A stretch of 64,000 nucleotides of DNA from Agrobacterium vitis (GTDB lineage: Bacteria > Pseudomonadota > Alphaproteobacteria > Rhizobiales > Rhizobiaceae). Made by a program: the position numbers and the translations under genes. Numbering within the stretch: position 1 is the stretch's first letter; each line of letters starts with the position of its first letter. Of this stretch, positions 35,334 to 44,486 are shown in pieces. The notes beneath the pieces were generated by a model. That model searched no databases and had not been told where the DNA came from. It saw only the letters and a list, made by a program, of their open reading frames with translations. The DNA lies in the NCBI RefSeq assembly GCF_013426735.1, contig NZ_AP023272.1, positions 1,346,501 to 1,410,500 on the forward strand. Reading direction: 5' to 3'.

Positions 35334-35618
35334 TTATTTATGGACACTGATGAATAGTGTGTCGGGGTCAAGAAAATAGAATTTTATATACCAGTCATCC
35401 CGCCTGAAAATATGGACTTCAACGGTGCTGACCCTGTGGTGTTGAGAACGTTGATGGTGGGTACCATTGCATCGCTCGATGATCTTGATCAGGTCTTCGC
35501 GCGAGATGTCGCCGGTCATCAAGGCATTCTTGACCTCAATGGTGCCACGGGCCTCGTGCTGATACGTACCCTCCTTCAGTGCTTTGATGACTGAATACTT
35601 GACATCCTTAAAATCCAT
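35334..35618 (-). CDS. Small MqsR/RelE-fold toxin-like protein
   Basis: A 94-residue protein with helix-rich N-terminus and a strand-rich end, VEVHIFRRDDWYIKFYFL ... LFISVHK, which resembles the MqsR toxin core (ending VYLKI...LIVSFK) from memory. A short GAAGACGAG lies before the ATG at 35618. It lies 12 bp before the zinc-finger gene, in mqsR-mqsA order. It would be an mRNA-cleaving toxin if the similarity holds; the DUF4258 family is the main alternative. Confidence 0.55.
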   Translation of the reverse strand: MDFKDVKYSVIKALKEGTYQHEARGTIEVKNALMTGDISREDLIKIIERCNGTHHQRSQHHRVSTVEVHIFRRDDWYIKFYFLDPDTLFISVHK

Positions 35619-35678
35619 CTCGTCTTCAATATACGAAAGTTCTCGTAAAAATCAATCAATATGGCTGGAAAATATCTT

Positions 35679-35712
35679 CTCACTCCACCCGCAACACCGC
35701 CGCCGCCTTTAC
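35679..35712. repeat. 34-bp direct repeat, right copy (native regulator 3' end)
   Basis: The native copy of the repeat lies at the 3' end of the LuxR-type regulator gene (codes for the last ~10 residues and the stop). See 34674-34707; the copies are 1,005 bp apart, start to start. Confidence 0.85.
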
Positions 35713-36618
35713 CGCCGCTGACGCCCGGTTCTCCACGCCAAGCTTCACATAAATCTGCTCCAGATGCTTGTTCACCGTGCGAGCGGCGAGGCCGAGGATT
35801 TCGCCGATGTCGCGGTTGGGCTTGCCGCGGGCGATCCAGAGAAGGACTTCGGATTCGCGCTGGGTCAGGCCGAAGGCCTGGCGCAGGCGTTCGTCTTCGC
35901 GGTGCGGGTTGGCAGCGCTGAGGCGGAACAGGTATTCGTCGGCGGCCATGGCGCCGAGATAGGCGATTTGCAGGGCAGGATGGTTTTCGAGCGGCAAGGT
36001 CAGGGCGGCCTCGCGGGAGGCGGGGCTTGCGGCAGGTGTTGAGGCTGCACGGGCCTGCATCCAGTCGCCGATGGCCGTGATCACGGTATCCATCCCGTCT
36101 TCACGTCCGGTGGCGGTGGTAATCAGGCGGCTGGCCTGCGGAGTGGACCACAGCAGGCTGCCATCGGCGCGCAGGGCCAGCAGGTGGCGACCTGCGGCAT
36201 CCAGCGCGACACGAGCGCTTTGGGCGGACCGGGCATTGGCGAGATGTACACGGATACGGGCGCGCAGCTCATCGATATTGATCGGCTTGGTCAGGTAATC
36301 GACGCCGCCGACCTCCAACGCATGCACCACATGTTCGGTTTCGCTAAGACCGGTCATGAAAATCACCGGCACCTGCGCCACCGCCGGATTGGCCTTGATT
36401 TGGCGGCAGGTCTCGAACCCATCCATGCCGGGCATCACAGCATCCAGCAGGATCAGGTCCGGGCTGATCCGCTCGACAATGCCCAGCGCCCCTTGGCCTG
36501 ACGTGGCGATCAGCACGGAAAAGCCTGACTGTTCCAGCGCATCGGTTAGAAAACCCAGCGCTTCCGGGCTGTCATCGACAAGGAGGATGATGTCGCGGGG
36601 GGAGGTCGGTTCAGCCAT
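35680..36618 (-). CDS. LuxR/NarL-type response regulator
   Basis: A 312-residue response regulator: receiver domain with phospho-acceptor Asp59 (LILLDAVMPGMDG), a PAS-like middle region (about 135-230) and a C-terminal LuxR helix-turn-helix (LTQRESEVLLWIARGKPNRD ... TVNKHLEQIYVKLGV). I start at 36618, the first ATG giving a normal receiver N-terminus. It is the second gene after the NCS1-kinase fusion (150 bp gap), so it is the likely phosphorylation target. Its NarL-type domain would bind a 7-2-7 palindrome such as that upstream of urtA. The 3' end forms the attachment-like repeat. Confidence 0.9.
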   Translation of the reverse strand: MAEPTSPRDIILLVDDSPEALGFLTDALEQSGFSVLIATSGQGALGIVERISPDLILLDAVMPGMDGFETCRQIKANPAVAQVPVIFMTGLSETEHVVHALEVGGVDYLTKPINIDELRARIRVHLANARSAQSARVALDAAGRHLLALRADGSLLWSTPQASRLITTATGREDGMDTVITAIGDWMQARAASTPAASPASREAALTLPLENHPALQIAYLGAMAADEYLFRLSAANPHREDERLRQAFGLTQRESEVLLWIARGKPNRDIGEILGLAARTVNKHLEQIYVKLGVENRASAAVKAAAVLRVE

Positions 36619-36768
36619 GGTCTGTGATGTCCAAGGGGCGGAGAAAAAGAAAGCGGGCGGGAGGGCGGCGGCACTCCTCTTCTCCCCATCGGGTGGGGAG
36701 ATCGGCTGGTGGATGTCTCGGCGCAAGACCGGCAATGGATTGGCGGTTGGGCGATGGCCTCTGCACGC

Positions 36769-39700
36769 TCATGCCGCGCCCTCCTGATAGCGATCAAGAC
36801 AGGCGATCAGCCCGGCCATGTCGAAAGCCTGCACGAAGGGACGCAACTCCTCGGTGAAGGGCAGCATATCCGGTGTCTTGGCCAGTTCCTGCAATTTGTT
36901 TTCCAAGCCCCTGATATAGCCGATCTCGGCCAGTTTGCACAGGTCCTCGCGGTGGGCAAGGCCGGGATCGCGCGGCGTGCCTGCGGGCAAGGCGGGGGCG
37001 GGCGGGGCCATGTCTTCGGCATAGAGCCAACGCAGTTTCAGGTGGCGGGCCAGCTTGTCGCGCAGCATTTTCACGTCCACGGGCTTCGCGATAGCGTCGT
37101 TATGGCCGCCGGAGCCGGGTTCGCGCACCGCGCCATCGCCGATATTGGCCGACAGCATCAGGATCGGCGCGCTCTGGCCCGCATCGCGCAGCCGCTCGAC
37201 CAATTGCCAGCCATTCATACCGGGCATGGAAATATCGACCAGAAACAGGTCGGGTTTGACACCTTCGATCAGCGCCAGACAATCTGGCCCGCCGGTGGCG
37301 GTCAGCACGATGAAGTCCAGGGGTGCCAGCGCCTCGCGCATCAGTTCGCGGTGGTCCTCATTGTCATCGACAACGACGATGGTGCGGCGCGGGCCGTCAT
37401 AGGAAAGGATTTTGCGTTCCGCCTTGGGCGCGGTGCTGGGCCGGTCAACGGAAGACAGCATCAACCGTACCCGGAAGGTCGTGCCTTTGTCCGTTTCGCT
37501 CTCCACCGCAATTTCGCCGCCCAGCGTATTGGTCAGCAGCTTGGTGATGGTCAGGCCCAGCCCAAGCCCCGGCATCGGGCGGATCGTGTCGGCCTCGCCG
37601 CGCTGGAAGGGTTCATAGATCCGGCTCAGGTCTTTCTGCGCAATGCCGCGCCCGGTATCGGTCACGGTGAAGCTGGCGACCTGGCTGCGATAGGCGATAT
37701 CGAATGTGACCGTGCCTTCATCGGTGAATTTGATGGCGTTGGACAGAAGGTTGACGAGAATCTGGCGCAGCCGTTTCTCGTCGGCGCGCACATATTGCGG
37801 CAGGTTCTTGGCGCGGGTGTGCGTGAAAGTCAGGCCCTTGGCCTCTGCCTGCGGGCGCAGCATATCTATAATCTGGTCGAGGAAATCATGGATATTCAGC
37901 TCGGCGGAAAACACTTGCAGCCGTCCGGCCTCGATCTTGGAAATGTCCAGCAGCCCGTCGATCAGCCCGGAGAGATGGTCGGCGGAGCGGCGGATCACCC
38001 GGATGGCGGATTGGCGCGGAGCCGGAATGGTATCGTCCTGCTCCAGCAATTGCGCATAGCCCATCACAGCGTTGAGCGGGGTGCGCAATTCATGGCTGAG
38101 GCCCACCACATAGCGGCTCTTGGCACGGTTGGCGGCTTCTGCCGTTTCCTTGGCGGTCTGAAGCGCGGCATCGGTTTTGCGATGCGCGGCGATTTCCTTC
38201 AACAGCAGGCTGTTCTGGCGGTAGGATTCTTCTTCCGCCACCAACCGGCTGTCATGGGCCAGCACGTAGAACCACGTGGCGATGCCGGCAATCACCGAAA
38301 ACACGAAGAACACGATCAGCACCGTCGCATTGACCACCACTTCGGTCTCTGGCGAGGCGGCGGAGACCTGATGGGCAATCAGCGCTAAGATCGCGCCCAC
38401 CAGCGAAATCGCCCCGATGCTGGTCATCGCATAGCGGCCAAGCCGGGTCGTCAGCTTTTCAATCACCGTGCTGGGCAGCACAGTGCGGGCAACGGTGCCC
38501 ACTTGCGTGTTCAGCCGGGCCTTCGGTTTACACATGTCATGGCAGCGGCTATCCAGCGAGCAGCACAGCGAACAGATCGGCGCGGCATAGGCGGGACACC
38601 AGGCCATATCTTCAGGCTCGAACGGATGTTCGCAGATCGAACAGGTGATATGGCCAAGGGTTTTCCAGGCATGGCGCGGCTTGCGGGCCAGATAGAATTT
38701 GCCCTTGGTTCCCCAGGCGATCAGCGGCGAAATCAGAAAGGCGACCAGCGTCACGAAGGTCGAAAGCGAGGCCATTAACGGCCCGAACAGGCCGAAATGC
38801 GCCGCCAGCGCCAGGCCAGCCGAAATCAGCAGCGTGCCGCAGCCGACCGGGTTGATGTCATAGAGATGGGCACGCTTGAACTCAATGCCCGGTGGCGCAA
38901 GGCCCAGGCGTTTGTTAATGAACAGATCGGCGGAGATGGTGCACAGCCAGGCCATTGCGATGATTGAGAAGATCCCGAGGGTGGCTTCCAAAAGCCGGTA
39001 AATGCCAAGCTCCATCAACAGCAGCGCGATGCCGACATTGAACACCAGCCAGACCACCCTGCCTGGATGGCTGTGGGTGAGGCGGGAGAAGAAATTCGAC
39101 CAGGCCAGCGACCCCGCATAGGCGTTCATCACGTTGATCTTCAACTGCGACACCACCACGAAGGCGACCATCAGCAGCATGGCCAGCGTCTGATTGGGCA
39201 GGATGTAGCCGAAGGCGGCCAGATACATATGGGCGGGATCGGCGGCCTCGCTCAGGCTGACACCGGTCGAGAGCGTCAGCACTGCGAGGAAGGAACCAGC
39301 CAAAAGCTTTGGCACGCCCAGCACCACCCAGCCGGCACCGGCCAGAAACACCATGAAACGGTGATGCAGCTTGCGCCCACCCTCCGGCGGCAAAAAGCGC
39401 AGAAAATCCACCTGCTCACCAATCTGTGGCATCAACGCCAGGATGACGGCGGAGGCGGCGCCAAAATCGGCGAGGTGAAACGGCGCAATGTTCTGCGTTC
39501 CGGCATTGGACTGGTGAATGCCTGCAAAGGCGCGCCAGAGGTCGAATTTTTCCCAGTCCTGAAAGGCGATGAACACGAAGGGCGCGATATTCAGCACGAT
39601 CCAGATCGGCTGGGTGATGAGCTGGAATTTCGAGATCAGTTGGATGCCGTAGGTGACCAGCGGAATGACAACCACCGCTGAAATAATGTAGCCGATCGAG

Positions 39701-40146
39701 GGTGGAATGCCGAAGGCCAGCGCCAAGGCCCCGGTCATGATCGAGGCTTCGATGGCAAACAGCATGAAGGTGAAGCTGGCATAGATCAGCGAGGTCAGCG
39801 TCGAGCCGATATAGCCGAAGCCAGCACCTCTTGTCAGAAGATCGATATCGACGCCTTCGCGGATCGCATAACGGCTGATCGGCAGGCCAACCAGCAGCAT
39901 CAGGACGGCGGCGACCAGAATGGCGAAAAACGCATTGGTGGTGCCGTAGGACAGCGTGATGGTGCCGCCAATCGCTTCCAGCGCCAGAAAGGAGATCGCG
40001 CCGATGGCAGTCTGGGAAATCCGGCTGGAGGAAAACCGGCGTGCACTTTTGGCGGTAAAGCGCAGCGCATAATCTTCCAGCGTCTGGTCGGCCACCCAGC
40101 GGTTATATTGGCGTCGGACGGGAATGATGCGTTGGCGTGCGGCCAT
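36769..40146 (-). CDS. NCS1-transporter/Cys-cluster/histidine-kinase/receiver fusion
   Basis: An 1,125-residue four-part protein. Residues ~45-480 form a 12-segment NCS1 nucleobase-transporter-like domain. Residues 502-539 hold eight Cys (502, 505, 517, 525, 528, 529, 535, 539) in a zinc-binding pattern. Two more membrane segments (~575-595, 606-630) precede a HisKA domain (SHELRTP, His685), an ATPase domain (NAIKF, GLGLGLTI) and a receiver with Asp971. This suggests a transporter turned sensor for a purine, hydantoin or urea-like compound, passing phosphate to the LuxR-type regulator. Ligand inferred. Divergent from the LpxO-like gene. Confidence 0.9.
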   Translation of the reverse strand: MAARQRIIPVRRQYNRWVADQTLEDYALRFTAKSARRFSSSRISQTAIGAISFLALEAIGGTITLSYGTTNAFFAILVAAVLMLLVGLPISRYAIREGVDIDLLTRGAGFGYIGSTLTSLIYASFTFMLFAIEASIMTGALALAFGIPPSIGYIISAVVVIPLVTYGIQLISKFQLITQPIWIVLNIAPFVFIAFQDWEKFDLWRAFAGIHQSNAGTQNIAPFHLADFGAASAVILALMPQIGEQVDFLRFLPPEGGRKLHHRFMVFLAGAGWVVLGVPKLLAGSFLAVLTLSTGVSLSEAADPAHMYLAAFGYILPNQTLAMLLMVAFVVVSQLKINVMNAYAGSLAWSNFFSRLTHSHPGRVVWLVFNVGIALLLMELGIYRLLEATLGIFSIIAMAWLCTISADLFINKRLGLAPPGIEFKRAHLYDINPVGCGTLLISAGLALAAHFGLFGPLMASLSTFVTLVAFLISPLIAWGTKGKFYLARKPRHAWKTLGHITCSICEHPFEPEDMAWCPAYAAPICSLCCSLDSRCHDMCKPKARLNTQVGTVARTVLPSTVIEKLTTRLGRYAMTSIGAISLVGAILALIAHQVSAASPETEVVVNATVLIVFFVFSVIAGIATWFYVLAHDSRLVAEEESYRQNSLLLKEIAAHRKTDAALQTAKETAEAANRAKSRYVVGLSHELRTPLNAVMGYAQLLEQDDTIPAPRQSAIRVIRRSADHLSGLIDGLLDISKIEAGRLQVFSAELNIHDFLDQIIDMLRPQAEAKGLTFTHTRAKNLPQYVRADEKRLRQILVNLLSNAIKFTDEGTVTFDIAYRSQVASFTVTDTGRGIAQKDLSRIYEPFQRGEADTIRPMPGLGLGLTITKLLTNTLGGEIAVESETDKGTTFRVRLMLSSVDRPSTAPKAERKILSYDGPRRTIVVVDDNEDHRELMREALAPLDFIVLTATGGPDCLALIEGVKPDLFLVDISMPGMNGWQLVERLRDAGQSAPILMLSANIGDGAVREPGSGGHNDAIAKPVDVKMLRDKLARHLKLRWLYAEDMAPPAPALPAGTPRDPGLAHREDLCKLAEIGYIRGLENKLQELAKTPDMLPFTEELRPFVQAFDMAGLIACLDRYQEGAA

Positions 40147-40443
40147 GCCGGTATTCTGGCGCTTTCTGATGGGAAACAGGATGGATGGATACTGTCACGG
40201 CAAGCCGGGGGTTTTGCAAGGGCGCTTGACGATGTTCGCGCCGCTTCCTGCTGTTTTTCCATTGCGTAGGAAACTGGAATTGTGACAGTGCTTCGAGAAG
40301 ATGCGGGGTGACAGGGTTGTGGCGGCTGGACGAAATCCGGTTTGCCTCTATTTTTCCATTTTTCGGGCGTTTGGGTTTTTTAACGCCTGCGCCGGTGTGA
40401 TCGGCATCGCGATACGGAATTGTTGCATCAGAAAGTGATACCG

Positions 40444-41274
40444 ATGGATATGCCAGCCTCTCAGCCTTCGACCGGTGTGGACAATGAACAGACCTTCGGC
40501 ACATCAGGCATTCAGCCTATGGACCGGCCAAGCCGCATTACCCGGTTTTTTATGGGTATCGTCGCCTGGGCGGAAAAGCTGAATTTCAAATATGCCAAGC
40601 TTGGCAATCCGCCGGTCTATGACAATGCCACCTTTCCCTGGGTGGCGGAGGTGGAAAAGGCCTATCCGGCCATTCGCGCCGAGCTGGACCAGATCCTGCT
40701 GCGCCAGAGTGAACTGCCGAGCTTTCAGGATATTTCCACCGATGTGAAGACGATTTCCACGGATAATCGCTGGAAGACCTTCTTCCTGCTTGGTTTCGGC
40801 GTGAAGTCCGAGGCCAATATCAAGGCCTGCCCGCAAACCTGGAAAGCCATGCAGGCCATTCCCGGCCTGACCACGGTGATGTTTTCGATTTTCGAACCCG
40901 GCAAGCATCTGCCCGCCCATCGCGGCCCTTATAATGGCGTGCTGCGCCTGCATTTGGGGATGATCGTGCCGGAACCGCGCGACCAGATTGCCATCCGCGT
41001 CAAGGATCAGATCTGCCACTGGGAAGAGGGCAAGGTGCTGATCTTCGACGATGCCTACGAGCACGAAGCCTGGAACCACACCGACAAGACCCGCGTCGTG
41101 CTGTTCGTCGATTTCGCCAAACCGCTGAAATTCCCGGCCCGGCTGGTGAATTGGGCGCTGATGAACATGGCGATCTTCACGCCCTTCATCCGCGAGGGGC
41201 TCGACAACCACAATGAGTGGGAAAAGAAATTCTACGCCGAGGCGGAAAAGCTGCGCAACAGCACGGCTGGCTGA
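40444..41274 (+). CDS. Aspartyl/asparaginyl beta-hydroxylase, LpxO-like
   Basis: A 276-residue Fe(II)/2-oxoglutarate dioxygenase-fold protein. AHRGPYNGVLRLHLG holds the first His-containing ligand cluster and FDDAYEHEAWN the second His; these are the motifs of LpxO lipid-A hydroxylase and of Asp/Asn hydroxylases. N-terminal KLNFKYAKLGNPP fits LpxO-type proteins. No obvious signal peptide; LpxO acts at the inner membrane. The ATG at 40444 is chosen over 40420 because a GAAAG stands before it. Divergent from the NCS1-kinase gene. LpxO is the best guess. Confidence 0.8.
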   Translation: MDMPASQPSTGVDNEQTFGTSGIQPMDRPSRITRFFMGIVAWAEKLNFKYAKLGNPPVYDNATFPWVAEVEKAYPAIRAELDQILLRQSELPSFQDISTDVKTISTDNRWKTFFLLGFGVKSEANIKACPQTWKAMQAIPGLTTVMFSIFEPGKHLPAHRGPYNGVLRLHLGMIVPEPRDQIAIRVKDQICHWEEGKVLIFDDAYEHEAWNHTDKTRVVLFVDFAKPLKFPARLVNWALMNMAIFTPFIREGLDNHNEWEKKFYAEAEKLRNSTAG

Positions 41275-41368
41275 CCGGCATCGTTTCGATACGCACGATA
41301 TTTCGGGATATCCGCGAAAGCCTTTCAGGTTCTGATTGAACCAGACAGGCTTTCGCTTCTCTCTATTT

Positions 41369-43927
41369 TTAGCTGGTGGTGGCGTCCGGTTGGCGCAACA
41401 GGCTCAGCACCGCATCGGCCAGCGCCTCTCCATCATAGGGCTTGTTGATGATCGTGACGTCGCCGAAGGCTTCCGGAATGATCGACCGCTCGGCATAGCC
41501 GGTGGCAAACAGAAAGGGAATCCCCCGCTGGTGCAGCTCCTGGGCCACCGGCACGGAGGTATGATTACCAAGGTTGATGTCGAGCACGGCCACGGCAGGG
41601 GCTGTGACCTTGATTTGCGCCAGGGCTTCCGGCACGGAACCTGCTGTCATGACAGTGGTAAAGCCGGCATCGCCCAGCATCATTTCGGCATCCATCGCAA
41701 TCAGCATCTGGTCTTCAACCAGCAGGATCGGCAGGGTTTTGTCGATATTGGCCATGGATCTGGTCTCTGTCTCCGGGGGCGGGGCGTGTGTGGTTTCCGG
41801 CTCGTGTCCGGAACCGGACAGGAAACGGGCAGGAAGCAAAAGATACGCGTTCAGGCCGTGTGGGTTATAATTCACGGTGCTCTTACCACCGAGATCATAG
41901 GGAATGCTACGGTCTATCAAGGCGGAGCCAAAGCCCCGGCGTGTCGGCGCGGTCACCGTTGGCCCGCCGCTTTCCGTCCACAGAATTTCACAATCTCCCT
42001 CTCCCGTCCAGCGCCAAGTCAAGTCAAGCGTGCCACCGGTGCGCGAAAGTGCTCCGTATTTCGCCGCATTGGTCGCAAGCTCGTGGACAACCAGGGCCGT
42101 GACGGCATAGGCGCGGCTGTCGAGGACCACCATCGGGCCACCAAGCGCGATGGCAGTACCCTCAGTGCGGTAGGGGCCAAGCTCGGCCTGTAGCAGTTCG
42201 CTCAACTGGCCGCTGCCGCTGCCGCGGATCACCTGGTCATGGGCATGGGACAGGGCGTGGACGCGGCCCTTCAGCGAGGTGACATAATCCCTCAGCTGAT
42301 GTTCCGGCCGGGTCGGAACGCCGATCAGTGACTTGATCACCGCCAGAATATTCTTGACCCGGTGGTTCAATTCCTCATTCAGTACGCGTTGACGGATGTC
42401 GGCCTTGTTGCGCTCTTCCTGCATCAATTCGTTATGCCGGAGCACCACCTTGACGGTGACGGCGCGAATGGCTTCCGCGACCTCCCTGTCGTTTTCGCTC
42501 CAATGGTCCGATTGCTTTGTGACGGCTTCCTTCCAGATGGCGAAGCTTTTGCGGGGTGTCAGCCGGTCGCCCAGCGGCCCGATCTCATAAGATTTATCGG
42601 GATTGCCAGCCCAATTGAGGGTTTGCAGCCGTTCCTTGCGGAAAAACAACAGGTAATCTCGGGGAATTTCCGAGAGCGGCACGACCATAGCGCCGGACAC
42701 CGTCTCATAATAGCTTTCGGCTCTGGGCAGAAATTGGGACAAGGCGTGACTGGCCCAGGTCTGTCCGTCTGCAATGCTGTTGACGAAGCGTATCAGCGGT
42801 TCGATTTCGGCAGGCGGCGGACAGGTGCCAATGGCCGTCCAGGTTCCGTTCATCCAAAGGCCCGCACCATCGCAGGGCACGAGGCTGCTGAATTCCGGCA
42901 GGCATTCGCCAAACAGCGCCTCAAGATTTTCGTGGTGGGAGGCAAGGTGCAGAAAGCGGTCCAGCGATTGGCGTGTGCCAGTGGCCAGGTCAAGCTTGTG
43001 TTTCTGCTTCAGGGCAAGCAGTGTCAGGGAGAAAAACTCGCCAAACAATTCGGCGGCGACCCGCTGCGCCATGGATAGGGTCTTTGCGCGGTAATGATGA
43101 CAGGCGATCAGGCCCCAAAGTTCGCCATTCAACAGGATCGAGATCGACATCGACGCGCCGACCCCCATATTGCGCAGATATTCCAGATGAATGGGCGAAA
43201 CGCTGCGCAAATGTGCAAAGGACAGGTCAAGCGGCTCACCGGAGGCATCCAGTTCCGGCTCGATTGCCACCTTGTGGCCGCTTGCATCGGAAATCACCCG
43301 GATGGAATTTTGCATATAGAGCTTGCGGGCCTGCTGTGGAATGTCGGATGCCGGGAAATATTGGCCAAGGAAGCTTTCCAGCTCCATCGACTTGGCCTCG
43401 CTCACCACCTTGCCGGAGCCATCATTGTCGAAGCGGTAGATCATCACCCGGTCATAGCCGAGCACCGCTCGCACCAGCCTGGCGGAGGTGCGGATCAGCT
43501 TGTCGATATGGTCGATGTCCTTGATCCGCCCGATCATTTCCCGCGCCAGCTGCAAAGGATCGCGTTCGCTCTTGGCTGGTTCCAGTTCAATGATCACAGT
43601 GGCGCGCTGGCGGTGGACACTCACGTTGAAAACCTGGCCGCAACTGAGGCGCAGATTGGGAAGCAGGGCGGGGCGTGAGGCTTCAGGTGCCGTCGCCAGA
43701 GCATTGCGCATGTCATGGGTGGCGTCGTCACCTAAAAGCACATGCACCTGTTCACCATTCACCGTGCCTTTGACGCCGAGCATCTCTCCGGCATTGGCGG
43801 AATGGCGCAGAACAACGGCCATTTCCGCATCGCAGGCCAGCAGGCAACCATGCGGCTGGATACTGCCGGGAATATGGATCGGTTCGCGGTCGCAATTGGT
43901 GAGATCAACGGTCTGCGTAGCAGGCAT
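41369..43927 (-). CDS. bphP: Bacteriophytochrome with HWE kinase and C-terminal receiver
   Basis: An 852-residue red/far-red photoreceptor. The N-terminal PAS region carries the biliverdin-binding Cys12 before EPIHIPGSIQPHG. The GAF domain has FPASDIP, followed by PHY, an HWE/HisKA_2 kinase (phospho-His in HRVKNILAVIKSL) and a C-terminal receiver (AVLDINLGN). It resembles the Agp2-type phytochrome of Agrobacterium. The ATG at 43927 lies within the 3' end of bphO (23-bp overlap), so it needs translational coupling; a longer frame to 44236 is antisense noise. Confidence 0.93.
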   Translation of the reverse strand: MPATQTVDLTNCDREPIHIPGSIQPHGCLLACDAEMAVVLRHSANAGEMLGVKGTVNGEQVHVLLGDDATHDMRNALATAPEASRPALLPNLRLSCGQVFNVSVHRQRATVIIELEPAKSERDPLQLAREMIGRIKDIDHIDKLIRTSARLVRAVLGYDRVMIYRFDNDGSGKVVSEAKSMELESFLGQYFPASDIPQQARKLYMQNSIRVISDASGHKVAIEPELDASGEPLDLSFAHLRSVSPIHLEYLRNMGVGASMSISILLNGELWGLIACHHYRAKTLSMAQRVAAELFGEFFSLTLLALKQKHKLDLATGTRQSLDRFLHLASHHENLEALFGECLPEFSSLVPCDGAGLWMNGTWTAIGTCPPPAEIEPLIRFVNSIADGQTWASHALSQFLPRAESYYETVSGAMVVPLSEIPRDYLLFFRKERLQTLNWAGNPDKSYEIGPLGDRLTPRKSFAIWKEAVTKQSDHWSENDREVAEAIRAVTVKVVLRHNELMQEERNKADIRQRVLNEELNHRVKNILAVIKSLIGVPTRPEHQLRDYVTSLKGRVHALSHAHDQVIRGSGSGQLSELLQAELGPYRTEGTAIALGGPMVVLDSRAYAVTALVVHELATNAAKYGALSRTGGTLDLTWRWTGEGDCEILWTESGGPTVTAPTRRGFGSALIDRSIPYDLGGKSTVNYNPHGLNAYLLLPARFLSGSGHEPETTHAPPPETETRSMANIDKTLPILLVEDQMLIAMDAEMMLGDAGFTTVMTAGSVPEALAQIKVTAPAVAVLDINLGNHTSVPVAQELHQRGIPFLFATGYAERSIIPEAFGDVTIINKPYDGEALADAVLSLLRQPDATTS

Positions 43928-44486
43928 GCATGGGGCTTTCGAAGGCAGCGTAGGCATAAGCAAAGGTTGCATTGGCAAAGGCCACGAGCTTCCCTTCATC
44001 GAGATCCCGCAGTTCCTCCATAAGATGTAAAAACGTCGGCCAGCTCGAAAAGTTCCCAGCCTGGGCAAAAAGATGCGCCCCGCCATGAGTGGGACCGTAA
44101 CCAAGCAGGGCGGCTCGTTTTGCCAGAAGCTTTGCGCCAAGCGCGGAGCCTTCCAGCACATAGAATAGGCCCAGCCAGTCTTCGGTCTTTTGTGGCTGGG
44201 GAACAGATGCCTGGCAACAGTCGTCTTCCAGATCAAGCGTCTTCAGGTCGGCCCGCAGCCCGTTGCCGATCATGACAGGCTTCCAGGTGCCCGGCCAACT
44301 GACAAAGGGTGCCCGCGGGGTCTGTTGGGCAATCATCTCTTCCAATGGCAGCCGAAAACGGGCCATTCCGAGCAAATAAGCGCGGTAGGCGGCAGGAGAG
44401 GAAAAATCGCCGATCACTGCATCGAGTTCGGCATGAGCATCGGCGGTCGCTTCCTTCAGAAGCCGTCGCCGGGGTGAAAAAGGCAT
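43905..44486 (-). CDS. bphO: Heme oxygenase BphO
   Basis: A 193-residue biliverdin-forming heme oxygenase. His18 (ATADAHAELD) is the likely proximal heme ligand and GSALGAKLL marks the distal helix, typical of the phytochrome-linked family. It opens heme to biliverdin, the chromophore of the bacteriophytochrome encoded just after it; the two overlap by 23 bp. The TTTCGAAAG upstream of the ATG is a weak ribosome site. A compact bphO-bphP operon. Confidence 0.92.
   Translation of the reverse strand: MPFSPRRRLLKEATADAHAELDAVIGDFSSPAAYRAYLLGMARFRLPLEEMIAQQTPRAPFVSWPGTWKPVMIGNGLRADLKTLDLEDDCCQASVPQPQKTEDWLGLFYVLEGSALGAKLLAKRAALLGYGPTHGGAHLFAQAGNFSSWPTFLHLMEELRDLDEGKLVAFANATFAYAYAAFESPMHACYADR

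Noticed and set aside
36709..38388. 559-codon frame opposite the NCS1-kinase gene
   Set aside because: Composition rich in Gln, His and Gly; opposite strand carries complete kinase and receiver motifs.
41369..44236. Longer start for the bacteriophytochrome
   Set aside because: The extra 103 residues are out-of-frame bphO sequence; the Met before the chromophore Cys is the natural start.
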